Under the pieces are notes generated by a model. The model was not told the origin of the DNA and made no database searches. It saw only the letters and a list, made by a program, of their open reading frames with translations. The position numbers and the translations under genes are program-made. Of a DNA stretch of 64,000 nt, positions 15,225 through 24,177 are shown in pieces. The stretch covers positions 3,404,001 to 3,468,000 of the forward strand of contig NZ_CP072141.1 in NCBI RefSeq assembly GCF_019355555.1, read 5' to 3'. The DNA comes from Rhizobium sp. L51/94. GTDB taxonomy: Bacteria; Pseudomonadota; Alphaproteobacteria; Rhizobiales; Rhizobiaceae. Position 1 is the stretch's first letter; every line of letters starts with the position of its first letter.

Positions 15225-16586
15225 ATGGGACGACTGGAAGCTGGGATTAAAAGTGGCCGACTGACCGCGGCGGAATACGGTCGAAACTTTTCCGACCTGC
15301 ATCCGCGGCTCGGCGACCACGAGGCGCTCGTCGAATCCGATCGCTGTTATTTCTGTTACGATGCACCGTGCATGACGGCCTGTCCTACCTCGATCGACAT
15401 CCCGCTGTTCATCCGCCAGATCTCGACCGGGAACCCCATCGGCTCTGCAAAAACGATCTTCGATCAGAATATCCTGGGCGGCATGTGCGCCCGCGTCTGT
15501 CCCACCGAGCAGCTCTGCGAGGACGTCTGCGTCCGCAACACGGCCGAGGAACGACCAGTGGCGATCGGCCGCCTGCAGCGCTACGCGACGGATGCGGCGA
15601 TGGCGGCTCAAAAACAGTTCTATACGCGCGCCGAGCCGACCGGCAAAACCATCGCCGTGGTCGGTGCCGGCCCCGCCGGTCTCGCCTGCGCCCATCGGCT
15701 TGCCGTCAATGGCCACGCCGTCGTCATCTTCGATGCCCGTGAAAAGGCTGGCGGCCTCAACGAATACGGCATCGCCACCTATAAGGCCGTCGATGATTTT
15801 GCCCAGCAGGAAGTCGATTACGTCCTGTCGATCGGCGGCATAGAAGTCCGCAACGGCCAGATGCTCGGCCGCGATTTCACGCTCGGCGAACTCAGCGCCA
15901 AATACGACGCCGTCTTCCTCGGCCTCGGCCTTACCGGCGTGAATGCCTTGAGGGCTGAAGGCGAGGATCTCGAGGGCGTGGCGGACGCCATTTCCTATAT
16001 CTCGGACCTCCGCCAGATCGCCGACAAAGCCGACATCGCCATCGGCCGCCGTGTCGTCGTCATCGGCGGCGGCATGACGGCAATCGATGTTGCCGTCCAG
16101 GCCAAGCTGCTCGGTGCCGAAGAGGTGACGATCTGCTACCGTCGGGGCAAGGAACACATGAACGCCTCCGAGTGGGAGCAGGACCTGGCCGCCTCTAAGG
16201 GCGTCATGATCCGCCATTGGCTGGCACCGAAGCGCATCATCGAAAAGGACGGCAAGGTAGCCGGCATCGAGGTCGAATATACCGAGCTTCGCGATGGCCG
16301 CCTCACCGGCACCGGCGATACCGGCGTCATCGCTGCCGACCAGATTTTCAAGGCCATCGGCCAGACGCTCGTGGCGTCCGGCATCGAAACTCTGCAGATG
16401 GAGGCAGGCCGCATTGCCACCGACGCAGACGGAAAAACCTCGGTCGACGGCATATGGGCCGGCGGCGACTGCATTGTCGGAGGAGACGACCTGACGGTGT
16501 CAGCCGTGGCACAGGGCCGCGACGCTGCCGAATCCATCAACCGCACGCTGGCTGCCGTCGCGCACCCCGCCGCTGCCGTCGCCTAA
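15225..16586 (+). CDS. preT: NAD-dependent dihydropyrimidine dehydrogenase subunit PreT
   Basis: A 453-residue GltD-like flavoprotein. The N-terminal domain carries eight cysteines for two [4Fe-4S] clusters (C41, C44, C49, C53 and C88, C92, C98, C102). A FAD-binding GAGPAG (147-152) and a second dinucleotide site GGGMTAID (281-288) follow. PreT takes electrons from NADH and passes them to PreA, which reduces uracil and thymine to dihydropyrimidines. preA starts 14 bases downstream. A RutR-like operator upstream links it to the RutR gene 6 kb away. Confidence 0.93.
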   Translation: MGRLEAGIKSGRLTAAEYGRNFSDLHPRLGDHEALVESDRCYFCYDAPCMTACPTSIDIPLFIRQISTGNPIGSAKTIFDQNILGGMCARVCPTEQLCEDVCVRNTAEERPVAIGRLQRYATDAAMAAQKQFYTRAEPTGKTIAVVGAGPAGLACAHRLAVNGHAVVIFDAREKAGGLNEYGIATYKAVDDFAQQEVDYVLSIGGIEVRNGQMLGRDFTLGELSAKYDAVFLGLGLTGVNALRAEGEDLEGVADAISYISDLRQIADKADIAIGRRVVVIGGGMTAIDVAVQAKLLGAEEVTICYRRGKEHMNASEWEQDLAASKGVMIRHWLAPKRIIEKDGKVAGIEVEYTELRDGRLTGTGDTGVIAADQIFKAIGQTLVASGIETLQMEAGRIATDADGKTSVDGIWAGGDCIVGGDDLTVSAVAQGRDAAESINRTLAAVAHPAAAVA

Positions 16587-16600
16587 GGGGAGAGTGAACA

Positions 16601-17914
16601 ATGGCTGATCTGCGCAATAATTTCGTCGGCATCAAATCCCCCAACCCCTTCTGGCTGGCCTCGGCACCGCCGACGGACAAAGCCTACAACGTCAACCGCG
16701 CCTTCGAAGCCGGCTGGGGCGGCGTCGTCTGGAAGACGCTCGGCGAGGACGGGCCACCTGTGGTCAACGTCAACGGACCGCGCTATGGCGCCATCTGGGG
16801 CGCCGACCGCCGCCTGCTCGGGCTCAACAACATCGAACTCATCACAGACCGCGACCTCCATACGAACCTGCGGGAGATGAAGGAGATCAAGATGAAATGG
16901 CCGGATCGGGCGCTGATCGCCTCGATCATGGTTCCCTGCGAGGAGCAGGCTTGGAAGGCGATATTGCCGCTGGTCGAGGAAACCGGCTCCGACGGCATTG
17001 AACTCAATTTCGGCTGTCCTCACGGCATGTCGGAGCGCGGTATGGGTGCTGCGGTCGGACAGGTGCCGGAATATATCGAGATGGTCGTTCGCTGGTGCAA
17101 GCAATACACCCGCATGCCGGTCATCACCAAGCTGACACCAAATATCACCGACATCCGCAACCCCGCCCGCGCTGCCAAATCCGGGGGAACCGACGCGGTA
17201 TCGCTGATCAACACCATCAACTCGATCGTCTCGGTGGATCTCGACAATTTCGCCCCGAACCCGACTGTCGGCGGCAAGGGCAGCCACGGCGGCTATTGCG
17301 GCCCCGCCGTCAAACCGATCGCGCTCAACATGGTGGCTGAGATCGCCCGCGATCCGCAGACCCACGGCCTGCCGATTTCCGGCATCGGCGGCATTACCAC
17401 ATGGCGCGACGCCGCAGAATTTCTGGCACTTGGCGCTGGCAACGTCCAGGTCTGCACCGCCGTCATGACCTACGGCTTCAAGATCGTCCAGGAAATGATT
17501 ACCGGCCTCTCCGACTGGATGGACGAAAAGGGTCACCGGACGCTCGACGATGTCATCGGCCGTGCCGTTCCGAATGTCTCCGACTGGCAGTATCTCAACC
17601 TCAACTACATCGCCAAGGCCAAGATCGATCAGGATGCCTGCATCAAATGCGGCCGCTGCTACATCGCCTGCGAGGATACCTCGCACCAGGCGATCACCAA
17701 CATGGTCGATGGCATCCGGCATTTCGAGGTGAAAAACGAGGAATGCGTTGGCTGCAATCTCTGCGTCAGCGTCTGTCCGGTCGAAAACTGCATCACCATG
17801 GAGGAACTCCCGGCTGGCACGCTGGACACACGGACCGGCAAGATTGTCGACCCGAACTACGCCAACTGGACGACGCATCCCAACAACCCCATGGCACGCC
17901 AGGCCGCCGAATAG
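16601..17914 (+). CDS. preA: NAD-dependent dihydropyrimidine dehydrogenase subunit PreA
   Basis: A 437-residue catalytic subunit. The TIM-barrel FMN domain (about 1-310) contains NFGCPHGMSERGMGAA with C139 as the expected active-site Cys, and an FMN phosphate-binding GIGGI at 261-265. A C-terminal ferredoxin domain has two cysteine sets, C347/C350/C353/C357 and C382/C385/C388/C392. With PreT it carries out the first step of reductive pyrimidine breakdown. The next two steps are encoded at 22.2 and 24.2 kb, separated by the phytochrome genes. Confidence 0.94.
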   Translation: MADLRNNFVGIKSPNPFWLASAPPTDKAYNVNRAFEAGWGGVVWKTLGEDGPPVVNVNGPRYGAIWGADRRLLGLNNIELITDRDLHTNLREMKEIKMKWPDRALIASIMVPCEEQAWKAILPLVEETGSDGIELNFGCPHGMSERGMGAAVGQVPEYIEMVVRWCKQYTRMPVITKLTPNITDIRNPARAAKSGGTDAVSLINTINSIVSVDLDNFAPNPTVGGKGSHGGYCGPAVKPIALNMVAEIARDPQTHGLPISGIGGITTWRDAAEFLALGAGNVQVCTAVMTYGFKIVQEMITGLSDWMDEKGHRTLDDVIGRAVPNVSDWQYLNLNYIAKAKIDQDACIKCGRCYIACEDTSHQAITNMVDGIRHFEVKNEECVGCNLCVSVCPVENCITMEELPAGTLDTRTGKIVDPNYANWTTHPNNPMARQAAE

Positions 17915-18178
17915 CCTTTCGTCCTCAGTCAGCCGTTATCGATATTGGAACGGGGCCCGCACCATGTTTTTTGCTACGTGGCGGCCCCCTGCTGTCGGAT
18001 CGACCCGCACGGGAATGCCAGGCCGGCAATCGAAACCGGCAACGTAGGCGTTATACAATTGGCGATTCCATGAAAAGTAACCGAAAACTCGGCTTTGACT
18101 GGATATAATCCAGCCCTCAGGTATACCGGGTTCTTGGTGCTCTCACTGGGCAGTAAATATGCTGTTCGGGCCGACTGA

Positions 18179-18718
18179 ATGACTTTTCGAAATGCCCTCC
18201 GTGCCGGCACTGCCGAGTACCATGATGTTGTCGACCATCTGTTTGGTCGCTTCGACATGACCGATCGCGTCCACTATACTGCATTTCTGACAGGCCACGC
18301 GCGCGCCCTTCCTGCAGCCGAGCAAGCTCTCGAGGCCGCCGGAATTGCCCGCATCTTCCCGGATTGGCCGGAGCGTCGCCGTAGCCATCTGTTGCGGGCC
18401 GACATGGCGACGCTCGAGCTGGTCATGCCCCCGCCTGTCGCCTTGGCTGCCTTCTCCTCCGACGATGAAATCTGGGGCGCAGCCTATGTCATCGAAGGTT
18501 CGAAACTGGGCGGCGCGATGCTTGCAAAGCGCGTACCGGAACATTTTCCCTCCGCATATCTCTCCTACCAGGGACCCAAAGGCGCCATGAAAGCGTTTAT
18601 GGATAGGCTGGATGCGGCTGCACCCGTTGACAGGGAGCGCGCGATAGCGGCGGCTAGGTCTGTATTTGCCGCTTTCAGGGCCGCCGCCGAACTCGAACTG
18701 GAGAAATCCGCCTTTTGA
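18179..18718 (+). CDS. bphO: Biliverdin-producing haem oxygenase (BphO-like)
   Basis: A 179-residue all-helical protein of the bacterial haem oxygenase family. An N-terminal segment (LRAGTAEYHDVVDHLFGRFD) has the proximal His position, and EIWGAAYVIEGSKLGGAML has the distal-helix glycine pattern. It opens haem to biliverdin IX-alpha, the chromophore of the bacteriophytochrome encoded immediately downstream. Its stop codon overlaps the TTG start of that gene, so the two are translationally coupled. It differs from the IsdG-type enzyme at 3.5 kb in fold and purpose. Confidence 0.85.
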   Translation: MTFRNALRAGTAEYHDVVDHLFGRFDMTDRVHYTAFLTGHARALPAAEQALEAAGIARIFPDWPERRRSHLLRADMATLELVMPPPVALAAFSSDDEIWGAAYVIEGSKLGGAMLAKRVPEHFPSAYLSYQGPKGAMKAFMDRLDAAAPVDRERAIAAARSVFAAFRAAAELELEKSAF

Positions 18719-21285
18719 CCGATGAATTGCAGCGTATCGACCTAACCAATTGCGATCGTGAGCCGATCCACCAGCTCGGCACGATACAGCCGTTCGGCTT
18801 TCTCCTGGCATTGTCGTCCGATTGGCTGATTGCACGGGCCTCTGTCAATCTCGGCGAATTCATCGGCGTGGAGCACGAGCAGATCCTGGGCCGGCCGCTG
18901 ACGGAATTGTTTACCCCGGACGCTGTGCACACGCTGCGTAACCGGATGGCCGTGATCCGCGGGCAGGATACCGTCGAACGCCTGTTCGGCGTCGTGCTGC
19001 GTGAAGGTGGCGCACGCTTCGACATTGCGCTGCATATTTCGGATAGACAGATAATCATCGAGGCGGAGCCGTCGCCTGCGGCCGACGAAAGTGGTGCGAT
19101 ATCGATTCGCAGCATGACCGCGCGCCTTGACCAGACGGACACACAGCAGGCCTTCTTTCGCGAAGGCGCACGGCAGGCGCGCGCACTGACCGGCTTCGAC
19201 CGCGTTATGATCTATCGTTTCGACGAGAGCGGCGCAGGTGAAGTCGTGGCGGAAGCGGCGCGATCGGGCATCGGCTCTTTTCTCGGATTGCACTATCCTG
19301 CCTCCGACATTCCAGTACAGGCGCGTGCACTCTATCTCCGCAACCTGTTCAGGATCATCTCCGACGTCGATGCCGTTCCTGTGCCGATCGCACCGCAGCT
19401 TACCGAACATGGACAGCCACTCGATCTTTCCATGTCGGTTCTGCGATCGGTATCGCCGATCCATATCGAATATCTGAAGAACATGGGTGTGGAAGCATCG
19501 ATGTCGATTTCGATCGTTGTCGAAGGTGCGCTGTGGGGCCTGTTTGCCTGCCATCACTACAGCCCTCGCCTGCCCTCGCTGGAACGACGCGCCAATGCCG
19601 AATTGCTCGGACAGATGTTCGCCTCGCGCCTGGAAAGCCGCGAACGGCGGATAGCGCTTGAATACGAGCGCAAGGCTAAGCAGATCGGCGATCGCCTGCT
19701 GACATCGGTCGCCGGCAATACCAGCTTGCTCGATGACCCCGCCTGGCTGATCGACGCTCTCGCCGATGTCATTCCGGCAGACGGAGTGGGCGTCTGGATC
19801 GACGGGCGCATGGCTCTGAGCGGCGCCACCGTCTCCGAAGATCAGGTCGCCGAGCTGACGTCGCTTCTCAATCGAAATGCCGCAGGCAGGGTCTTTGCAA
19901 CGGACAGCATTCGAAGCTGGTATCCGGACTGGGACGAGAGCACCCATGTCTGCGGCCTTCTGGCTATCCCGATTTCCCGCTCTCCCCGTGACTATGTCAT
20001 CCTTTTTCGCCAAGAGATCATCCGCTCCGTGCGCTGGGCAGGCGATCCTAACAAACCTGCCGAGTATGGTCCGGGCGGTCCACGCCTTTCGCCGCGCAAG
20101 AGCTTCGAGAGCTGGTCGGAAATGGTGCGCGGCCACTCCCTCGCCTTCACCGCCCCTCAACTGCGCGTCGCCGAGACGATCCGGGTGGCCCTGATCGAAG
20201 TGATCCTGCGCCTCTCCGAGGAAGCGAATGCGGAGCGGCGTGTTGCGAGCGAGCGTCAGGAACTGCTGATTGCCGAACTCAACCACCGCGTCCGAAATAT
20301 CCTCAGCCTGATCGGAGGGTTGATTCGCCACTCGAAATCCGCAGATCTTTCTGTCGACGGCTACATCGAGCAGCTTCAGGGACGCGTGCAATCGCTCGGC
20401 CGCGCCCACGACCAGCTGACCCAGGACCAGTGGGCGCCGGCGTCGTTCAGGCAACTGCTGGAAGCGGAAAGTGCCGCGTATCTCGGCAAGACCTCCGGCC
20501 GACTGGATATCAACGGCCAGGAGGTGCTGCTGGACCCGAAAGCCTTTACGACATCGTCGCTGGTCTTCCACGAACTCGTTACCAACAGCGTCAAGTACGG
20601 CAGCCTTTCGGCTGCGGGCGTCGTTGCGATCGACTGGGATCGGGATGCCGAGGGCAATCTGCGCATCCAGTGGCGTGAAAGCGGCGGCCCTGCCGTGACC
20701 ACACCCACGCGCGTCGGTTTCGGATCGACGATCATCCGACGCTCGTTCATCTACGATCTGGACGGCGAGACCAGCATCCGCTTTGCCGAAGGCGGCCTGG
20801 AAGCAGATTTTGTCATTCCGGCGAAATTCGTGACCTTTGTCAGCGCCGCCGTACTCACCGCTCCGCAGAAAGAAATGATCGACAGCCAGATTGCTTCCGC
20901 ACCGCTCGGTCAACAACCGCTCGCCGGAATGTCGGTGTTGCTTGTGGAAGACAATCTGATCATTGCCATGAACGGTGAGGATATTCTGAAAAGCCTCGGC
21001 GCTGCCGAGGTCATCGCCGTTCCCAACGTGTCGCAGGCGCTCGCCGCCCTAGACCAGCAGCCGCTCCAGATGGCGCTGCTGGACGTCAATCTCGGCGTGG
21101 AGACGAGCTTTCCCATCGCCGACCGGCTGATAGGCATGAATATCCCGTTCGGCTTCGTGACCGGCTACGGAGACAGCATCCCGCAGGGCGACACCTATGC
21201 GGACATCCCCGTCCTGCAGAAGCCCTACACCTGGGAGAGCATCGAGGCATTTCTGGCGGTCGTCCTCAGGCCGCGCGACGAGTGA
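18715..21285 (+). CDS. Bacteriophytochrome with HWE histidine kinase and C-terminal receiver domain
   Basis: An 856-residue red/far-red photoreceptor kinase. N-terminal C13 in LTNCDREPIH is the expected biliverdin attachment Cys. The PAS-GAF-PHY core contains PASDIP (D198), RSVSPIHIEYLKNMGV (H250) and the PHY tongue PRKSF (460-464). An HWE kinase follows with H524 in AELNHRVRN and N-box FHELVTNSVKYG, then a receiver domain (about 738-850) with phosphoacceptor D790. This layout matches Agrobacterium Agp2-type phytochromes. The start is a TTG overlapping the haem oxygenase stop; GGAG lies 11 bases upstream. Confidence 0.92.
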   Translation: MTDELQRIDLTNCDREPIHQLGTIQPFGFLLALSSDWLIARASVNLGEFIGVEHEQILGRPLTELFTPDAVHTLRNRMAVIRGQDTVERLFGVVLREGGARFDIALHISDRQIIIEAEPSPAADESGAISIRSMTARLDQTDTQQAFFREGARQARALTGFDRVMIYRFDESGAGEVVAEAARSGIGSFLGLHYPASDIPVQARALYLRNLFRIISDVDAVPVPIAPQLTEHGQPLDLSMSVLRSVSPIHIEYLKNMGVEASMSISIVVEGALWGLFACHHYSPRLPSLERRANAELLGQMFASRLESRERRIALEYERKAKQIGDRLLTSVAGNTSLLDDPAWLIDALADVIPADGVGVWIDGRMALSGATVSEDQVAELTSLLNRNAAGRVFATDSIRSWYPDWDESTHVCGLLAIPISRSPRDYVILFRQEIIRSVRWAGDPNKPAEYGPGGPRLSPRKSFESWSEMVRGHSLAFTAPQLRVAETIRVALIEVILRLSEEANAERRVASERQELLIAELNHRVRNILSLIGGLIRHSKSADLSVDGYIEQLQGRVQSLGRAHDQLTQDQWAPASFRQLLEAESAAYLGKTSGRLDINGQEVLLDPKAFTTSSLVFHELVTNSVKYGSLSAAGVVAIDWDRDAEGNLRIQWRESGGPAVTTPTRVGFGSTIIRRSFIYDLDGETSIRFAEGGLEADFVIPAKFVTFVSAAVLTAPQKEMIDSQIASAPLGQQPLAGMSVLLVEDNLIIAMNGEDILKSLGAAEVIAVPNVSQALAALDQQPLQMALLDVNLGVETSFPIADRLIGMNIPFGFVTGYGDSIPQGDTYADIPVLQKPYTWESIEAFLAVVLRPRDE

Positions 21286-21295
21286 ATGCCGGTGA

Positions 21296-21946
21296 TTACG
21301 CCTTCTTCTGCGGGATCATCAGCCCGTTGACGAAAAGCTGCTCCAGATAACGGGCGGCATCCTCGAACCGGCCCTCGCCGGAGCTCCCCTGCCCGAGGAC
21401 CGCGCGCACCTGGACGTCGAAGTCGGCATAGTGCTGCGTGGTCGACCATATCGAGAAAATCAAGTGATAAGGGTCGCATTTGGCAATCTTGCCGGCCTTC
21501 GCCCAGGCGCGGATGACAGCCGCCTTCTCGTCGACAAGGCTCTTCAGCGGCCCCTTCAGCTCGTCCTCGACATGCGGTGCACCCTGCAGCATCTCGTTGG
21601 CAAACAGCCGGCTTTCGCGCGGAAAATCCCGGGCCATTTCCAGCTTGCGACGGATATAGCTGCGGATCTCGCTCTCGGGATTTCCTTCCGGATTGAAGAC
21701 GCGCAGCGGTTCGAGCCAGGTGTACAAAACGCGATCGATCAGGGCTCGGTGGATCGCCTCCTTGGTGCGGAAATAGTAGAGCAGATTGGGCTTCGACATG
21801 CCGGCAACCTCGGCAATCTGGTCGATGGTGGAACCGCGAAAACCATGCATTGAAAAGACATCGAGGGCGGCCTCGAGAATAACCTCTTCCTTTACTTCCT
21901 GGATGCGGGTGCGGCGCTGCGTCTTCGCCGCTCTGGGGGTCGCCAT
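21296..21946 (-). CDS. TetR family regulator, RutR-like
   Basis: A 216-residue TetR regulator. The helix-turn-helix (about 17-62) contains VILEAALDVFSMHGFRGSTI and QIAEVAGMSKPNLLYYF, followed by a RutR/YcdC-type C-terminal domain (DPYHLIFSIWSTTQHYADF). RutR responds to uracil/thymine and controls pyrimidine genes. The ATG at 21946 has AAGGAG 11 bases upstream; a longer start at 21994 is less likely. It is divergent from the amidohydrolase-dihydropyrimidinase-ABC cluster, with a RutR-like operator in between. Confidence 0.85.
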   Translation of the reverse strand: MATPRAAKTQRRTRIQEVKEEVILEAALDVFSMHGFRGSTIDQIAEVAGMSKPNLLYYFRTKEAIHRALIDRVLYTWLEPLRVFNPEGNPESEIRSYIRRKLEMARDFPRESRLFANEMLQGAPHVEDELKGPLKSLVDEKAAVIRAWAKAGKIAKCDPYHLIFSIWSTTQHYADFDVQVRAVLGQGSSGEGRFEDAARYLEQLFVNGLMIPQKKA

Positions 21947-22090
21947 GTCGATTTCGCTTCTCCTTGAAACCCGCGCAGTTGTCACTTCCGCCACGCGCCG
22001 GCGCCAAATCTGATCGTCCGGGTATCTGCCTGTATTTTGTCGCCGCTTTTCGCGATTTTCATCTTGAGCACCGGCGTGGAAGCTGTAATG

Positions 22091-22106
22091 TTTACCAATC
22101 GGTCAA
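22091..22106. promoter_or_regulatory. RutR-type operator
   Basis: TTTACCAATCGGTCAA matches 12 of the 14 fixed positions of the RutR consensus TTGACCA-N2-TGGTCAA. It lies between the divergent rutR-like gene and the amidohydrolase gene (start 22245), a natural place to control both. Confidence 0.7.
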
Positions 22107-22244
22107 ATTATCGATGAGTTGCAATACAAAGGCAACCGTCGATTTTCCGGAGCAAGAAAAACAAAAAACGCTCCGCAGCAAGACCAAGGGAACGACCGGT
22201 CATGCCGCTCGCATGGCCGCGACAAAACGGGCGAGGATTATCAT

Positions 22245-23498
22245 ATGGTGGCCGCACCAGGCGAAAACATGCGTATCAATGGCGACCGCCTTTGGGATGC
22301 GCTGATGGATATGGCGAAGGTCGGACCAGGCATTGCCGGCGGCAACAACCGCCAGACGCTCACCGATTCCGATGGCGAAGGACGCCATCTCTTCCAGCAA
22401 TGGTGCGAAGCAGCCGGAGTGACTGTCGGCGTCGACCGCATGGGCACGATGTTTGCCACCCGGCCCGGTACCGATCCCGACGCACTTCCGGTCTATGTCG
22501 GCTCGCATCTCGACACCCAGCCTACCGGCGGCAAATACGACGGCGTTCTCGGCGTGTTGGCCGGTCTCGAAGTCGTGCGCACCATGAACGATCTCGGTAT
22601 CAAGACAAAGCATCCAATCGTCGTCACCAACTGGGCCAATGAAGAGGGCGCCCGCTTTGCTCCGGCGATGCTGGCCTCTGGCGTCTTTGCCGGCATTCAC
22701 GATCTCGACTACGCCTACAGCCGCAAGGATCCGGACGGAAAGACCTATGGCGACGAACTGAAGCGTATCGGCTGGCTCGGCGACGAGGAAGTCGGCGCCC
22801 GCAAGATGCACGCCTACTTCGAATACCATATCGAGCAAGGCCCCATCCTCGAAGCCGAAAACAAGGCGATCGGCGTCGTCACCCACTGTCAGGGCCTATG
22901 GTGGCTGGAGATCACGCTCACTGGCCGCGAAGCCCATACCGGCTCGACACCGATGGCGCTGCGCGTCAACGCGGGCCTTGCCATGTCAAGAATTATCGAG
23001 ATGGTCCAGGCCGTGGCGATGGAAAACCAGCCGGGCGCTGTTGGCGGTGTCGGCCAGGTATTCTTCTCTCCCAACTCCCGCAATGTGCTGCCCGGCAAGG
23101 TCGTCTTCACAGTCGACATCCGGACGCCGGATCTGGCCAAACTCGACCGGATGCGCGAAAGGATCGAGACCGAGGCGGCAGGCATCGCCGAAGCCCTCGG
23201 CGTCGGCTGCTCGATCGAGGCCGTCGGCCATTTCGATCCGGTGACCTTCGATCCGACATTGGTGTCAGCGGTCCGCAACGCCGCCGAAAAACTCGGCCTC
23301 AGCCACATGAACATCATCTCCGGCGCCGGCCACGACGCCTGCTGGGCCGCCAAGGTGGCCCCGGCCACGATGATCATGTGCCCCTGTGTCGGCGGCATCA
23401 GCCACAACGAGGCGGAAGATATTTCCAAGGAATGGGCATCAGCCGGCGCCGACGTACTGTTCCACGCGGTGGTGGAGACGGCGGGGATCGTGGAGTAG
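22245..23498 (+). CDS. Zn-dependent N-carbamoyl-beta-alanine amidohydrolase (beta-ureidopropionase; PydC/HyuC type)
   Basis: A 417-residue M20-type amidase of the hydantoinase/carbamoylase family. Metal-binding motifs are GSHLDTQPTGGKYDGVLG, NEEGARF, YHIEQGP and the C-terminal GAGHDACW; the dimerisation domain contains the HTGSTPM pattern. It converts N-carbamoyl-beta-alanine to beta-alanine, CO2 and NH3, the third step of reductive pyrimidine breakdown. ATG 22245 (GAGGA 7 bases upstream) gives the family length; the open frame to 22119 adds an unlikely basic leader. Allantoate amidohydrolase is a close alternative, but the neighbours favour the pyrimidine pathway. Confidence 0.87.
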   Translation: MVAAPGENMRINGDRLWDALMDMAKVGPGIAGGNNRQTLTDSDGEGRHLFQQWCEAAGVTVGVDRMGTMFATRPGTDPDALPVYVGSHLDTQPTGGKYDGVLGVLAGLEVVRTMNDLGIKTKHPIVVTNWANEEGARFAPAMLASGVFAGIHDLDYAYSRKDPDGKTYGDELKRIGWLGDEEVGARKMHAYFEYHIEQGPILEAENKAIGVVTHCQGLWWLEITLTGREAHTGSTPMALRVNAGLAMSRIIEMVQAVAMENQPGAVGGVGQVFFSPNSRNVLPGKVVFTVDIRTPDLAKLDRMRERIETEAAGIAEALGVGCSIEAVGHFDPVTFDPTLVSAVRNAAEKLGLSHMNIISGAGHDACWAAKVAPATMIMCPCVGGISHNEAEDISKEWASAGADVLFHAVVETAGIVE

Positions 23499-23547
23499 AC
23501 GATGCTAGTCACGTCGAGCGATAGCAAGGCTGCGGGGGCTGTGTCTT

Positions 23548-23598
23548 CTCCCTTCTCCCCTGCGGGGAGAAGGTGGCCCGAAGGGTCGGATGAGGGGC
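23548..23598 (+). repeat. Rhizobial palindromic repeat element, copy A1
   Basis: It holds the hairpin CTTCTCCCC-TG-CGGGGAGAAGG followed by the shared tail GGCCCGAAGGGTCGGATGAG. The same unit recurs inverted at 24043-24086 and direct at 52110-52158. Such RIME-like intergenic repeats are common in rhizobia. Confidence 0.85.
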
Positions 23599-23603
23599 GC
23601 GAA

Positions 23604-24029
23604 ATGCACGAGGATGACATCACTAGACGACGTCCCGGTAAAACCCAGCAGGCCCGGCGATTGCGCAAAAATGAGACTGAAGAGGAATACCGTCTTTGGA
23701 GCGATCTGAGAAATCGGCGCCTGAATGGTCACAAATTCGCACGCCAAATTCCATTAGGCCCTTACGTGGTGGATTTTCTCAGCCGCGAAACAGGCTTGAT
23801 CGTTGAGGTCGATGGCGTCCAGCATGCAGAGATGCAATCGGACACCCGCCGTACCCGGTGGCTTAACCAGCACGGTTATTCGGTCATACGCTTTTGGAAC
23901 CAGGAGGTTCTTCGTGAGCGGCGGGCAGTTCTGGACACGATCCTGGCAGCCCTTGAAGGGCAGCTTTCTGTCCGAGACGAGATACTACGCTTTTATCCTG
24001 CGATCGACACCGGAAAGAGGCCCGGATGA
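23604..24029 (+). CDS. DUF559 (very-short-patch-repair endonuclease-like) protein
   Basis: A 141-residue protein. After a basic N-terminus (TRRRPGKTQQARRLRKNETE) it has the DUF559 core: EYRLWSDLRNRRLNGHKFAR, QIPLGPYVVDFLSRETGLIVEVDGVQH, and RTRWLNQHGYSVIRFWNQEV. The D-(x)n-ExDG elements suggest a PD-(D/E)XK nuclease fold related to Vsr/restriction enzymes, though activity is unproven. It sits between the amidase and dihydropyrimidinase genes and has nothing obvious to do with pyrimidines. Inverted copies of repeat A flank it on both sides, suggesting insertion as a cassette. Confidence 0.82.
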   Translation: MHEDDITRRRPGKTQQARRLRKNETEEEYRLWSDLRNRRLNGHKFARQIPLGPYVVDFLSRETGLIVEVDGVQHAEMQSDTRRTRWLNQHGYSVIRFWNQEVLRERRAVLDTILAALEGQLSVRDEILRFYPAIDTGKRPG

Positions 24030-24042
24030 CCAGATCCTGTAG

Positions 24043-24086
24043 GCCCCTCATCCGGCCCTTCGGGCCACCTTCTCCCCAACGGGGCG
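24043..24086 (-). repeat. Rhizobial palindromic repeat element, copy A2 (inverted)
   Basis: CCCCTCATCCGGCCCTTCGG followed by GCCACCTTCTCCCC is the reverse complement of copy A1 apart from about one base in 34. A1 and A2 thus form an inverted pair around the DUF559 gene. Confidence 0.85.
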
Positions 24087-24177
24087 AAGGGGAAGCATGC
24101 CGCAATCCCGGCGAGGGCGGATGGTCTCTTGCCAAGACGTTTGAACACCGAAAATTTCACAATCGGGAACGAAAGCC

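Noticed and set aside
17948..17992. Imperfect GC-rich hairpin after preA (GGGGCCCGCAC ... GTGGCGGCCCC)
   Set aside because: Two mismatches in the stem and a loop of 14 bases with the only T run in the loop, so it is not a convincing terminator.
18742..20916. 724-codon minus-strand frame opposite the phytochrome
   Set aside because: The plus strand carries a full PAS-GAF-PHY-HWE-REC protein; the antisense frame has no motif.
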